Assembly: GCF_900117425.1 (NCBI RefSeq)
Contig: NZ_FPEH01000016.1
Location: 62,001 to 126,000 of the forward strand
Direction of reading: 5' to 3'
DNA: 64,000 bases
Source of the DNA: Novosphingobium sp. NDB2Meth1
GTDB taxonomy: Bacteria > Pseudomonadota > Alphaproteobacteria > Sphingomonadales > Sphingomonadaceae
In this document: positions 26,267 to 35,360 of the stretch, one piece after another
Numbering within the stretch: position 1 is the stretch's first letter
Layout: every line of letters starts with the position of its first letter
Notes under the pieces: generated by a model
What the model was told of the DNA's origin: nothing
Database searches by the model: none
The model's input: the letters and a program-made list of their open reading frames with translations, nothing else
Made by a program: the position numbers and the translations under genes

Positions 26267-27067
26267 TCAGGGATCGACGAAATCGGCGACGCGCTTCTCC
26301 ATTCCGGCCTTCACCGCCTCGATCTGGTTGCGCGAATACATCAATTCATGCTGCGCGACGCTCTCGGCCATGAGGATCGCGTCCTCGTCCATATAGACGG
26401 TGCGGTTGGTGAGCAGCTTGGCGCCGCGCACGGCATGCGGGCTCTTGCTGGCGATCTCCTTCGCCAAGGCCATCGCGCGGCCGAGCGGATCGGCATCGGC
26501 ATGGGTGGCAAAGCCGAGAGCCGCGGCCTCGGTGCCGTTGAACTCGCGGTGGGTGTACGTCAGCTCGCGCAGCACATCGTCGCGCACATTGCCGCGCCAC
26601 AGCGCATAGCCGCCCATGTCGGGCACGAGGCCCCACTTCACTTCCATCACGGCCAGACGGGCATCGGGAGCCACGATGCGGATATCGGCCCCGCTCATGA
26701 CCTGAAGCCCACCGCCGAAGCACACGCCGTGAACTGCCGCGATCACCGGCATCGGCAGCTTGCGCCAGACCATCGCCGCCTGCTGCGCGCGGTTGGCATT
26801 GCCGTGGGTGCGGTCGGTGAGGCTGCCGCCGCTGCCCCACCGATCCGTGTTGCCCATGCTCGAAAGATCGAGCCCGGCGCAGAACGACCGCCCCGCGCCG
26901 GAAAGGACCACGCTGCGCACGCCCTTGGCGGTGTGCAGATGGCTCCCCGCCGCCACGATCCCCTCGAACATCGCATCGTCGAGCGCGTTCATCTTGTCCG
27001 CCCGGTCGAGCAGAACATGAGCGACGTGGTCTTCGATAGTGACGCTGACGCGATCGTGGAACTTCAT
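26267..27067 (-). CDS. Enoyl-CoA hydratase/isomerase (crotonase) family protein
   Basis: The 266-residue crotonase-fold protein shows oxyanion-hole regions S-F-C-A-G-L-D-L and V-C-F-G-G-G-L-Q-V-M, plus A-D-I-R-I-V-A-P-D-A-R-L in the core. Members hydrate or isomerise enoyl-CoA thioesters in fatty acid or aromatic degradation; the exact reaction is not determined by sequence. At the position of the second hydratase glutamate the region reads W-G-L-V-P-D-M-G-G-Y, closer to isomerase-type members. It follows the aminotransferase gene on the same strand with a gap of about 27 bases and may be cotranscribed. Confidence 0.9.
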   Translation of the reverse strand: MKFHDRVSVTIEDHVAHVLLDRADKMNALDDAMFEGIVAAGSHLHTAKGVRSVVLSGAGRSFCAGLDLSSMGNTDRWGSGGSLTDRTHGNANRAQQAAMVWRKLPMPVIAAVHGVCFGGGLQVMSGADIRIVAPDARLAVMEVKWGLVPDMGGYALWRGNVRDDVLRELTYTHREFNGTEAAALGFATHADADPLGRAMALAKEIASKSPHAVRGAKLLTNRTVYMDEDAILMAESVAQHELMYSRNQIEAVKAGMEKRVADFVDP

Positions 27068-27094
27068 TGTGGTCCTGCTCCGGTTTTGTCGTTG

Positions 27095-28294
27095 TTATGC
27101 TGCGCTGGCGTTGACGCCCATGCTGGTCAAGTAACGGCGGATATTGCGCGCGGCCTGGCGCAGGCGCTGTTCGTTCTCGACCATGGCAATGCGGACATAG
27201 CCCTCGCCGTCCTCGCCATAGCCGACGCCGGGCGCGACCGCGACTTCGGCATGGGTGAGCAGCTGCTTGGAAAACTCGAGGCTGCCCATCTCGCGCAGCG
27301 CCGGCGGCAGCGGCGCCCAGGCGAACATCGAGGCGCGCGGGCTCGGGATTTCCCACCCGGCACGGCCGAACGCCTCGACCATCACGTCGCGGCGCTTCTG
27401 ATAGAGCAGGCGGTTCTGCTCGACGATATCCTGCGGGCCATTGAGCGCGGCACATGTCGCCGCCTGGATCGGGGTGAACGCGCCGTAATCGAGGTAGGAC
27501 TTCACGCGGGTCAGCGCCGCGATCAGCTGCTTGTTGCCCACCGCAAAGCCCACGCGCCAGCCCGCCATCGAGAACGTCTTGGACATCGAGGTGAATTCGA
27601 CCGCGACATCCTTGGCACCCGGCACTTCGAGGATCGAGCGCGTCGGGTTGCCGTCGAAATAGAGCTCGGAATAGGCAAGGTCAGAGAGCACCCAGACCTT
27701 GTTCTCCTTCGCCCAGGCGACGAGGCGCTCGTAGAACGCAAGGTCCACCGTTTCGGCGGTCGGATTCGACGGATAGTTGACGATAACCACCGATGGCCGC
27801 GGCACGCTGTAGCGCATCGCGCGGTCGAGCGCTTCCCAGTAGCGTTCGTCGGGCGTCGTCGGCACTGAACGGATCGTCGCCCCGGCGATGATGAAGCCGA
27901 AGGTGTGGATCGGATAGCTCGGGTTGGGCGCCAGCACCACATCGCCGGGCGCGGTGATCGCGGTGGCGAGGCTGGCGAGCCCTTCTTTCGAACCCATGGT
28001 CATCACCACTTCGCTCTCGGGATCGAGTTCCACATTGAAGCGGCGGGCATAATAATTGGCCTGCGCCTTGCGCACGCCGGGAATGCCCTTGGACGCCGAA
28101 TAGCCGTGCGCGTCGGGCTTCATCGCCACTTCGCAGAGCTTTTCGATGACATGCGCAGGCGGCGGGAGATCGGGGTTGCCCATGCCGAGATCGATGATGT
28201 CCTGCCCGCGGGCGCGAGCGGCGGCCCGCATCGCGTTCACTTCGGCGATGACGTAGGGCGGCAGGCGCTTCATGCGGTAGAATTCTTCGGTCAC
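27095..28294 (-). CDS. Alanine-type / LL-DAP-type PLP aminotransferase (AlaA/AlaT-like)
   Basis: The 399-residue aminotransferase starts at GTG 28294 to give V-T-E-E-F-Y-R-M-K-R-L-P-P-Y-V, the normal N-terminus of this subfamily; the internal ATG would delete it. Visible features are L-G-M-G-N-P-D-L-P, N-Y-P-S-N-P-T-A and S-M-S-K-T-F-S-M-A-G-W-R with the PLP lysine. Homologues make alanine or other amino acids from glutamate, and in some bacteria the product links to homoserine metabolism. It is divergent from phaC with a gap of about 150 bases. Confidence 0.9.
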   Translation of the reverse strand: MTEEFYRMKRLPPYVIAEVNAMRAAARARGQDIIDLGMGNPDLPPPAHVIEKLCEVAMKPDAHGYSASKGIPGVRKAQANYYARRFNVELDPESEVVMTMGSKEGLASLATAITAPGDVVLAPNPSYPIHTFGFIIAGATIRSVPTTPDERYWEALDRAMRYSVPRPSVVIVNYPSNPTAETVDLAFYERLVAWAKENKVWVLSDLAYSELYFDGNPTRSILEVPGAKDVAVEFTSMSKTFSMAGWRVGFAVGNKQLIAALTRVKSYLDYGAFTPIQAATCAALNGPQDIVEQNRLLYQKRRDVMVEAFGRAGWEIPSPRASMFAWAPLPPALREMGSLEFSKQLLTHAEVAVAPGVGYGEDGEGYVRIAMVENEQRLRQAARNIRRYLTSMGVNASAA

Positions 28295-28442
28295 GGTGGT
28301 TTCTCGCACTCCTTTGGCCCGGCAAAAGCACCCGGCCAGCATGCCCCTTACGACAATCGCAAGCCTCTGGGAACCGGAAGGGATCACAAGCGCCCGAATC
28401 GGCGCTATAGGACCCCCAAGCGCAACTGGGACTGGGACCACT

Positions 28443-30353
28443 ATGGCTGACGCCGCAACGCCGCCGGAAAATCCGCTCGATACGCCGATGGATGCTGGCG
28501 TGATCGAGGATCTGATGCGCCAGCAGGGTGAGGCAGTGCAGGCCCTGTTCGCGCCGTTCCTGCCCACTGCTTCTACCCCCCTGCCCAATCTGGCGTCCGA
28601 TCCCGCCGGAATGCAGCACTGGGCGATGTCCGCCGCAAAGTTGCAGAAAATGTGGCTCGATTTCGGCGCCGAACAGGCGGGACAGGTCGAACCGGTGATG
28701 GCACGCATGGCCGATCCCGCCCGCTGGACCGCGATGTTCACCGATTGGTACAGCGCGTTGCCGATCTCGCAGGCCGAAACGCAGGCCAAGCTGTGGGAGG
28801 ACGGGCTCGAACTGTGGACGCAGGTGCTCGGCCGCTACGGCATCGGACCGGGCACGAAACAGCCGGAGGATGCGCCGCTGCCGCGCAAGGACCGCCGTTT
28901 TGCCGATCCGCGCTGGGCCGATCAGCCGTGGTTCGCGCTGCTCCACCAGACCTACCTGCTGCTCGCCGAAAAGCTCACCGCCATGGCCGCCGAGGTGAAG
29001 GGCCTGCCGCCCGAGCGCCAGCATCAGGTGCAGTTCTTCACGAAGATGGTGGTCGATGCGCTGAGCCCGGCGAATTTCCCGATGACCAATCCCATCGTGA
29101 TCGAGCGCACGCTGGAGACCCACGGCGAGAACCTCGTCAAGGGCGCCGAGCACCTGCTCGCCGACATCCGCAAGGGCCAGCTCACCCACACCGATCCCGA
29201 AGCTTTCGAGCTTGGACGCAATATCGCGATCACCCCAGGCAAGGTGGTCTACGAGACCCCGCTCTACCAGCTGATCCAGTACAGCCCCGCGACCCCCGAC
29301 GTGCTGGCGGTGCCGCTGCTGATCTTCCCGCCGTGGATCAACCGCTTCTACATCCTCGATTTGAACCCCAAGAAAAGCTTCATCCGCTGGGCGGTCGAGC
29401 AGGGGCTGACGGTGTTCATCGTCTCGTGGAAATCGGCCGATGCCTCGATGGCCGACATCGTCTGGGACGACTATGTGTTGGCGCAAGTCGAAGCCATCGA
29501 CGTGGTCCGCGAGCGGCTGGACGTACCGCAGGTCCACGCGATCGGCTATTGCGTCGCGGGCACCACCCTCGCCGCAACCCTCGCGCTGATGGCGCGGCGC
29601 GGCGAGGCGGACAAGGTGCGCTCGGCCACCTTCTTCACCGCGCAGGTCGATTTCGAAAAGGCGGGCGATCTCAAGTCGTTCATCGATGACAGCCAGATCA
29701 AGATGCTCGAGGGCCTTGCCACCGACGGCTATCTCGACGGGCGCTACATGGCCGCAACGTTCAACCTGCTGCGCGGGACGGACCTCATCTGGAACTACGT
29801 CGTCAGCAACTACTTGCTGGGCGAGGACTATCCGGCCTTCGACCTGCTCCACTGGAACGGCGATACCACCAACCTGCCGGCCAAGTGGCACAAGGCCTAT
29901 CTCGAAGACCTCTACCGCGACAATCGGCTGGTCATGCCGGACTCGCTGGAAATCGACGGCACACCGATCGACCTCAGGCTGATCGCCACGCCCTGCTACA
30001 TCCAGGCCGGGCGGGAGGACCATATCGCGCCCGCCGAGAGCGTGTGGAAGCTCACGCGGCTGCTGTCCGGCCCCTGGCGGTTCCTGCTCGCGGGGTCAGG
30101 CCATATCGCCGGGGTGGTCAATCCGCCGGACGCGCACAAGTACCAGTATTGGCGCAATGATGGTCCAGCCACCACGCTCGCCGAGTTCGTGGCGGGTGCG
30201 CGCGAGACCAAGGGCAGCTGGTGGCCCGACTGGATTGCGTGGATTCGCGAGTCGGATGGCGCCATGATTCCCGCAAAGGGCAAGCGCGTGCCGGGCGGGC
30301 GCGGCGATGCGGTGATCGAGGATGCACCCGGCCGCTACGTCAAGACCCGCTGA
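28443..30353 (+). CDS. phaC: Class I poly(3-hydroxyalkanoate) synthase
   Basis: The 636-residue protein starts at ATG 28443. The lipase-like box is G-Y-C-V-A-G with catalytic Cys370; the Asp and His of the triad fall in the C-terminal alpha/beta hydrolase part, where H-I-A-G-V-V-N-P-P carries the His. The N-terminal part has the PhaC_N pattern F-P-P-W-I-N-R-F-Y-I-L-D-L. PhaC polymerises (R)-3-hydroxyacyl-CoA on the surface of PHA granules. A phasin gene follows after 180 bases with its own regulated promoter. No phaA/phaB genes are seen here. Confidence 0.96.
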   Translation: MADAATPPENPLDTPMDAGVIEDLMRQQGEAVQALFAPFLPTASTPLPNLASDPAGMQHWAMSAAKLQKMWLDFGAEQAGQVEPVMARMADPARWTAMFTDWYSALPISQAETQAKLWEDGLELWTQVLGRYGIGPGTKQPEDAPLPRKDRRFADPRWADQPWFALLHQTYLLLAEKLTAMAAEVKGLPPERQHQVQFFTKMVVDALSPANFPMTNPIVIERTLETHGENLVKGAEHLLADIRKGQLTHTDPEAFELGRNIAITPGKVVYETPLYQLIQYSPATPDVLAVPLLIFPPWINRFYILDLNPKKSFIRWAVEQGLTVFIVSWKSADASMADIVWDDYVLAQVEAIDVVRERLDVPQVHAIGYCVAGTTLAATLALMARRGEADKVRSATFFTAQVDFEKAGDLKSFIDDSQIKMLEGLATDGYLDGRYMAATFNLLRGTDLIWNYVVSNYLLGEDYPAFDLLHWNGDTTNLPAKWHKAYLEDLYRDNRLVMPDSLEIDGTPIDLRLIATPCYIQAGREDHIAPAESVWKLTRLLSGPWRFLLAGSGHIAGVVNPPDAHKYQYWRNDGPATTLAEFVAGARETKGSWWPDWIAWIRESDGAMIPAKGKRVPGGRGDAVIEDAPGRYVKTR

Positions 30354-30405
30354 GTTCTGCCAAGAACGGTCGAAACGCCGCCAATCTGGGCACTTCTCTT
30401 CATGG

Positions 30406-30462
30406 TGCAGTGCACAAAAGTCCTTGACCTGACCCCGCCACCTGCCTATTTTGTGCACTGCA
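30406..30462. promoter_or_regulatory. Perfect inverted repeat flanking the phasin promoter (candidate PhaR operator)
   Basis: TGCAGTGCACAAAA at 30406-30419 and its exact reverse complement TTTTGTGCACTGCA at 30449-30462 form a 14-base inverted repeat separated by 29 bases. Each arm contains TGC-rich sequence like the sites of PhaR, the PHA-responsive repressor of phasin genes. The right arm overlaps the -10 element, so occupancy should block transcription. No phaR gene is in the window. Confidence 0.65.
30424..30452 (+). promoter_or_regulatory. Sigma-70-type promoter of the phasin gene
   Basis: TTGACC (30424-30429) and TATTTT (30447-30452) are separated by 17 bases, close to the housekeeping consensus. 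The pair lies inside the 14-base inverted repeat, about 80 bases upstream of the phasin start. Placement and spacing make this the most convincing sigma-70-type promoter noted in the window. Confidence 0.65.
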
Positions 30463-30534
30463 ACACGGTCCACTGCGCATCCAACTTGTTGGATTATGTC
30501 GATGGAGCGTGTCCGATGCAGGAGTAGTCAGGTT

Positions 30535-31350
30535 ATGGAAGACGAAGTCAAGGACATCGCAGACGCAGCAATTGCGGCGCTGGCTGTCGAGGCTGAGATC
30601 GCCCCGGCCGAGCTGCCCGCGCAGTCGGAAGAGCTTGCTGCGGAAGCCGCCCCGGTTCCCGCAGCCACGCAAGCTCCCAAACTCAAGGGCAAGCCCGGCC
30701 GTCCCCGCAAGGTCGCCGCGCCTGCTCTCGAAGCGACTGCGGATGCACCGGTAGCCCCGGCTGCAAAGCCGGCTCGGAAGGCTCCGGCAAAGCTGACTGT
30801 AACCACAGTCAAGTCTGCACCGAAGCCCGCCGCGAAGACCAGCACGCCCAAGACCACCAAGAACGAGGCCGCCTCCATGAAGAGCACGGTCGCCAAGCAG
30901 AAGGACTTCACCATGAACGCCGCCACCACCGAAATGACCGAGACGATCCAGACCGCGATGAAGGAAGCTGCCGAAAAGGCGAAAGCCGCGCTCGAAAAGA
31001 GCCAGGCTGCGCTGGGCGATATGGGCGCCTTCACCAAGGGCAACGTGGAAGCCGTCGTCGAATCGACCAAGATCCTCGCCACCGGCATCCAGGAAATGAC
31101 CAAGAGCTACGCCGCCGAGACCAAGACCGTGGTCGAGACGATGCAGGCCGAAATCAAGGAACTCGCCGCCGTGAAGTCGCCGGCCGAGTTCTTCGAGAAG
31201 CAGAACGCCCTGCTGCGCAAGCAGTTCGACGCCGCCGTCGCCGCGACCTCGAAGAACAGCGAAGCGATGCTCAAGCTCGCCAGCGAAGCGTTCCAGCCGA
31301 TCTCGAACCGCGTCAGCCTCGCGGTCGAAAAGATGAAGCAGGCCGCCTGA
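30535..31350 (+). CDS. phaP: Phasin with AT-hook-like basic N-terminal extension
   Basis: The 271-residue protein starts at ATG 30535 behind GCAGGAG. The C-terminal part (about 130-271) is a helical, amphipathic phasin_2 domain containing S-P-A-E-F-F-E-K-Q-N-A-L-L-R-K-Q-F-D. The first 120 residues are an Ala/Pro/Lys-rich low-complexity region with K-G-K-P-G-R-P-R-K-V, an AT-hook-like G-R-P core. Phasins coat PHA granules; a DNA-binding tail would tether granules to the nucleoid, as described for PhaF/PhaM. An internal ATG (30895) would give a short phasin without the tail, but the upstream start has the better ribosome site. Confidence 0.9.
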   Translation: MEDEVKDIADAAIAALAVEAEIAPAELPAQSEELAAEAAPVPAATQAPKLKGKPGRPRKVAAPALEATADAPVAPAAKPARKAPAKLTVTTVKSAPKPAAKTSTPKTTKNEAASMKSTVAKQKDFTMNAATTEMTETIQTAMKEAAEKAKAALEKSQAALGDMGAFTKGNVEAVVESTKILATGIQEMTKSYAAETKTVVETMQAEIKELAAVKSPAEFFEKQNALLRKQFDAAVAATSKNSEAMLKLASEAFQPISNRVSLAVEKMKQAA

Positions 31351-31398
31351 TCGGCACTTCCGGCCCGCGCAATCGCGCTGGCCGGGCCTGAACACGAA

Positions 31399-31431
31399 AG
31401 CGGGCCGGACGGGATTTACCTCCGGCCCGTT
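31399..31431 (+). terminator. Hairpin terminator of the phasin gene
   Basis: An 11-base stem built around CGGGCCGGA / TCCGGCCCG, with a loop of about 11 bases, lies 50 bases after the phasin stop. The following T tract is poor (TTGTCGTAT), so termination may be inefficient or the hairpin may stabilise the 3' end. Confidence 0.55.
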
Positions 31432-31550
31432 GTCGTATCTGCCGTGTCGTTGCTGGCAGCAGAAATGCGGCCTCGATGCTGGACTTTGAGGTCAAGTGTT
31501 TACCCGCCTCTTGTACGCAGCGGCGTGCGATGCGATATTCCTCCTACGCC

Positions 31551-31955
31551 ATGACAATGAAATCCAACCCCGGCGCCCCCGAAGGCACTGCCGCTTCGAC
31601 GGTGCGTATCCCCGTGCGCGCCGCCGACGACGAAACCAAGGGCCCCGGTGGCGGTGGTGACGATCAGGTCGGCATCGCGACCAAGACGCGCACGCGGCCC
31701 AAGAAGCCCAGCATGTTCAAGGTGCTGATGCTGAACGACGATTACACGCCGATGGAATTTGTCGTGATGGTCTTGAAGCGCTTCTTCCACATGGATCTCG
31801 AGCAGGCGACGCGGGTCATGCTCCATGTCCACCAGAAGGGCGTCGGCGTCTGCGGGATCTTCCCCTACGAGATCGCCGAAACCAAGGTGAACCAGGTGAT
31901 GGATTTCGCCCGGCAGAACCAGCATCCGCTGCAGTGCACGCTGGAGAAGGCCTGA
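31551..31955 (+). CDS. clpS: ATP-dependent Clp protease adaptor ClpS
   Basis: The 134-residue protein has a disordered N-terminal tail rich in Gly/Pro (to about residue 50) and the ClpS core. The core contains [14 protein letters not shown], where the N-D-D binds the N-degron amino group, then [13 protein letters not shown] and Y-E-I-A-E-T-K. ClpS delivers N-end-rule substrates to ClpAP. No clear ribosome site marks the start; ATG 31551 is chosen, and 31530 or 31557 are alternatives. A clpA gene is not in the window. Confidence 0.93.
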   Translation: MTMKSNPGAPEGTAASTVRIPVRAADDETKGPGGGGDDQVGIATKTRTRPKKPSMFKVLMLNDDYTPMEFVVMVLKRFFHMDLEQATRVMLHVHQKGVGVCGIFPYEIAETKVNQVMDFARQNQHPLQCTLEKA

Positions 31956-32079
31956 TTCGCGTCTGATCGCCCTTTTGCGTCGACAAAATGCGTTGGGACC
32001 TCGGTGTTTCCGCCTTCCGCCTGTCCCTGAACCGGGCTAACCGGAACTGTTCATTCGGTCCCAGCGAGCCGCCCCGCCC

Positions 32080-33324
32080 TTGCCCTTTCTCACCGCCACA
32101 GACAGGTACATCGCCCGGCTCGTGTTCGTGCCGATGTGCGCGGTTTTCGTGATCGCGGCATCGCTGCTCGTGCTCGACAAGATGCTCAAGCTGTTCGACT
32201 TCGTGGCGACCGAAGGCGGACCGGTCAGCGTCGTGTTCAAGATGCTGGCCAACCTCCTGCCCGAATACGCCAGCCTGGCGATTCCGCTGGGGCTGATGCT
32301 GGGCATCCTGCTCGCCTTCCGCCGCCTCGCCACCTCGTCAGAGCTCGACGTGATGCGCGCGGTGGGCCTCTCCTACACCCGCTTGCTGCGCGTACCCTAC
32401 CTGTTCACCGTGGTCCTCGCCGCGCTCAACCTCCTTATTGTCGGCTATCTCCAGCCGCTCTCGCGCTATTACTACGAGCAACTCCAGTTCGATCTGCGCT
32501 CCGGCGCGCTGGGAGCCTCTATCAAGGTGGGCGAGTTCAACACGCTGCAGGACCGCACTGCGCTGCGCGTCGATGCGAGCCGCGACGAAGGGCGCGACCT
32601 GCGCGGCATCTTCGCGCGCATCGCCGCCAAGGACGGGCAGGTCCTCGTGATCTCCGCGCGCGAGGGACAGTTCTTCGCCAACAAGGAAAACCCGGATACG
32701 GTGATCCTGCGCCTTTCCGAAGGCCAGATCGTGCAGGACGGCCCGGGCATCACCTCGCCGCGCGTGCTGACGTTCGCGACGCATGACCTGCCGATCGACC
32801 TTCCGAAGATCGAGCAGTTCCGCAGCCGCGGCGAGCGGGACCGCGAGTACTTCCTTCCCGAGCTGCTGCGCATCGGCTGGAGCAAGGATTCAAGCAAGCT
32901 GGCGCGCGCGCAGAGCATCGCCAACCTCAACTACCGACTGGTCGAGGTGGCGATGATGTTTCTGCTGCCGCTGCTGGCCGTCGCGCTGGCGGTGCCGCCC
33001 AAGCGCTCGAGTTCGGCACTCGGCGTGTTCGTCTCGATCGTGATGGTGGTCGCCTACCACAAGGTCAACGAATACGGGCAGGACGTCTCCAGCCTTGGCC
33101 GGGTCGATCCGACATTGGCGCTGTGGGGGCCGTTCGTCCTCTTCGCCGCGCTGATTGTCTCGATGTACTGGCGCCTTGCCTATGTCCCCGGCGGCCAGCC
33201 GATCGGCGCGCTGGAGACCGGCTTTGCCAAGATCGCGCGCTCGGTGATGAAGCTGTTCGCCGCGCGCCAGCCGCGCGCCAGGAATGTCGGCATCGACGCA
33301 GCAGGAGCGATCGATGCAGCTTGA
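32080..33324 (+). CDS. lptF: LPS export ABC transporter permease LptF
   Basis: The 414-residue protein has the LptF/LptG layout: an N-terminal pair of helices beginning D-R-Y-I-A-R-L-V-F-V-P and L-D-K-M-L-K-L-F-D-F-V, a further helix pair up to about residue 120, a periplasmic beta-jellyroll domain (about 130-270) and C-terminal helices. It forms with LptG and LptB the inner-membrane extractor of lipopolysaccharide, or glycosphingolipid-related envelope lipids in sphingomonads, where the cargo is uncertain. The start is taken as TTG 32080, because the frame has an upstream stop at 32038 and no ATG. It overlaps lptG by 11 bases. Confidence 0.93.
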   Translation: MPFLTATDRYIARLVFVPMCAVFVIAASLLVLDKMLKLFDFVATEGGPVSVVFKMLANLLPEYASLAIPLGLMLGILLAFRRLATSSELDVMRAVGLSYTRLLRVPYLFTVVLAALNLLIVGYLQPLSRYYYEQLQFDLRSGALGASIKVGEFNTLQDRTALRVDASRDEGRDLRGIFARIAAKDGQVLVISAREGQFFANKENPDTVILRLSEGQIVQDGPGITSPRVLTFATHDLPIDLPKIEQFRSRGERDREYFLPELLRIGWSKDSSKLARAQSIANLNYRLVEVAMMFLLPLLAVALAVPPKRSSSALGVFVSIVMVVAYHKVNEYGQDVSSLGRVDPTLALWGPFVLFAALIVSMYWRLAYVPGGQPIGALETGFAKIARSVMKLFAARQPRARNVGIDAAGAIDAA

Positions 33325-34414
33325 TTTCTTCCCCTCGCGCACGATCACGCTTTACATCGGTCGCATGTTCGCGGTGCGGATCATCGCCGTGCTGCTGATG
33401 CTCGTGCTCGTGCTCCAGATGCTCGATCTCCTGAGCGAAAGCGGCAAGATCCTCGCCGCGCCGGGCAATGGGCAGGGCCAGCTGCTGACCTACGCCTCCT
33501 TGCGCGTGCCGCAGCTGATCAGCCGGTTCCTGCCCTATTCGGTGCTGCTGGCAACGATCATCACATTGATGACACTCAACCAGAACAGCGAGGTCATCGC
33601 GCTGAAAGCCGCCGGCCTCTCCGCGCATCAGGTGCTGGCGCCGCTGTTCCTCGTCGCCGCGCTCACCTCGCTCGTCACTTTCGCCTTCAACGAGCGCGTC
33701 GTGGTACGCTCCTCCGCGACGCTCAAGGCGTGGCAGGCGGCCGAGTACAAGGCGATCCCCCGCGACAGTGCGGTGAAAAGCAACGTGTGGCTGCAGGATG
33801 GCAACAACGTTCTCTTCGCGCGTGCGGTCACCGGGCAAGGCGCCGCCACGCGCATGACCGATGTCAGCTGGTACCGCCGCGACCGGTCCAGCGCCGTGGT
33901 GGAGATCGTGCGCTCGCCCGAAGCGACTTACGCACGGCCCGGCTGGCACTTCACCAAGCCGACCGGCTTCGACGTGCAGAGCGCACGGCGCATCACCTAC
34001 AGTGCCGATCAGGTCTTCGCGAAAAGCGTCGATCCCGCACAAGTGGTGATCCGCAAGGCCGACGCAGATGGGGAATCGATCGGCCAGCTGTCGAACTCCA
34101 TCGCGGCGATCCGCAGCGCGGGCTATCGCACCAGCGAACTCGAAGGCAAGTGGTGGCACAAGCTTTCCGGCCCGCTTTCGGCGCTGCTCATGCCGCTGCT
34201 CGGCGCGGTCGCCGCGTTCGGCCTTGCGCGCTCGGGCATGCTGTTCGTCCGCGCGGTGATCGGCATGGCGCTCGGATTTGCCTACTTCGTGGTCGACAAC
34301 GCCGCGCTGGCGATGGGCAACTTCGGCGGCTACCCGCCGCTGCTCGCCGCGTGGGCGCCGTTCTTCCTGTTCCTGCTGATCGGCGAGACGGTGCTGGTCA
34401 GGACAGAAGAGTAG
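33314..34414 (+). CDS. lptG: LPS export ABC transporter permease LptG
   Basis: The 366-residue protein starts at ATG 33314 behind GGAG, inside the end of lptF. It opens with I-T-L-Y-I-G-R-M-F-A-V-R-I and the Leu-rich first helix, has a periplasmic jellyroll domain (about 115-255) and ends with C-terminal helices. It is the partner of LptF in the Lpt transenvelope bridge. Its stop overlaps the convergent metallo-hydrolase gene by 17 bases. The overlap of lptF and lptG indicates coupled translation of the two permeases. Confidence 0.94.
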   Translation: MQLDFFPSRTITLYIGRMFAVRIIAVLLMLVLVLQMLDLLSESGKILAAPGNGQGQLLTYASLRVPQLISRFLPYSVLLATIITLMTLNQNSEVIALKAAGLSAHQVLAPLFLVAALTSLVTFAFNERVVVRSSATLKAWQAAEYKAIPRDSAVKSNVWLQDGNNVLFARAVTGQGAATRMTDVSWYRRDRSSAVVEIVRSPEATYARPGWHFTKPTGFDVQSARRITYSADQVFAKSVDPAQVVIRKADADGESIGQLSNSIAAIRSAGYRTSELEGKWWHKLSGPLSALLMPLLGAVAAFGLARSGMLFVRAVIGMALGFAYFVVDNAALAMGNFGGYPPLLAAWAPFFLFLLIGETVLVRTEE

Positions 34415-35291
34415 CCGCACCCTCGTCGCCCGCGCGCAGCGGCAGCCGCAGTGCGCGCAAGCCCTGCGCATCGGCCGGCGGCAAACGCCCGCCGCGAATG
34501 TTCACCTGGATCGACGGCAACAGCAGGCGCGGCGGCGCGAGCGTGGCATCGCGCGCCTGCCGCTGTGCGACGAAGGTGGCCTCATCGATCCCGTCATGCG
34601 CCTGCACATTGGTGCGGCGCTGCTCGCCGACGGTCGTTTCCCATGCAAACTCGGACCGGCCCGGCCCCTTGTAGTCGTGGCAAAGGAACAGCCGCGTCTC
34701 GTCCGGAAGTGAAAGTATCCGCCGGATCGAGGCGTAGAGCGCATGGGCATTGCCGCCCGGAAAGTCGGTCCGCGCGGTGCCGTAATCGGGCATGAACACG
34801 GTGTCGCCGACGAAGACCGCGTCGGCAATGCGGAAGCTGATGCAGGCTGCCGTATGCCCCGGGGTATGCATCACGGTGAAGACCAGATTGCCGAGCGGCA
34901 GAACCTCGTCGTCATGGAGCAAGCGGTCAAAATCGCGCCCCTCCGGCAGAACGTCATCTGCCCCGAACATCGGCACAAAGGTTGCCTGCACTTGGGTGAT
35001 CAATGCGCCAATCCCGATCCATGCGCCAGTACGCGCGGCGATCAGTTTCGCGCCGCTGAGGTGATCGGCATGCGCGTGCGTTTCAAGCACCATCTCGATC
35101 TTCCAGCCGCGCTCGGCCGCCGCCTCCAGCAGCGCCTCCACCGATGCGGCACCGATCCGCGCCGAGGCCTGATCATAGTCGAGCACCGGATCGATCACCG
35201 CCGCCGCGCCGGTGGTCGGATCGGCAACAAGGTAGGTCACGGTGAAGGTCGGCTCATCGAAGAAGGCGAGAATCTCGGGCTTGGAGTTCAT
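34398..35291 (-). CDS. blh: MBL-fold persulfide dioxygenase-like hydrolase (Blh/ETHE1 type)
   Basis: The 297-residue metallo-beta-lactamase-fold protein has T-H-A-H-A-D-H with His72, His74, Asp76 and His77, then V-M-H-T-P-G-H-T and G-D-T-V-F-M-P-D-Y-G-T-A-R-T-D-F, the Blh/ETHE1 signature. These enzymes oxidise glutathione persulfide to sulfite. It is divergent from a BigR-like repressor gene that is followed by rhodanese and TauE genes, the usual bacterial sulfide detoxification set, which strongly supports the role. AAAGGA precedes ATG 35291. Confidence 0.9.
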   Translation of the reverse strand: MNSKPEILAFFDEPTFTVTYLVADPTTGAAAVIDPVLDYDQASARIGAASVEALLEAAAERGWKIEMVLETHAHADHLSGAKLIAARTGAWIGIGALITQVQATFVPMFGADDVLPEGRDFDRLLHDDEVLPLGNLVFTVMHTPGHTAACISFRIADAVFVGDTVFMPDYGTARTDFPGGNAHALYASIRRILSLPDETRLFLCHDYKGPGRSEFAWETTVGEQRRTNVQAHDGIDEATFVAQRQARDATLAPPRLLLPSIQVNIRGGRLPPADAQGLRALRLPLRAGDEGAATLLS

Positions 35292-35326
35292 GGTCGGGTC
35301 CTTTCGGGCACTCTCTATATTAGGTA

Positions 35327-35341
35327 TTGCTAAATTAGCAA
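35327..35341. promoter_or_regulatory. Palindromic operator of the BigR-like repressor
   Basis: TTGCTAA-A-TTAGCAA is a perfect 7-base dyad in a short AT-rich region between two divergent starts (35291 and 35361). ArsR-family repressors of the BigR group bind such AT-rich dyads and release on oxidation by sulfide or persulfide. One site can control both the hydrolase gene and the repressor operon. Confidence 0.7.
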
Positions 35342-35360
35342 GTGCTGATATATAGGGTCC

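Noticed and set aside
27681..30023. Long antisense frame across the aminotransferase and phaC genes
   Set aside because: It crosses two well-identified genes and a promoter gap and has no domain pattern.
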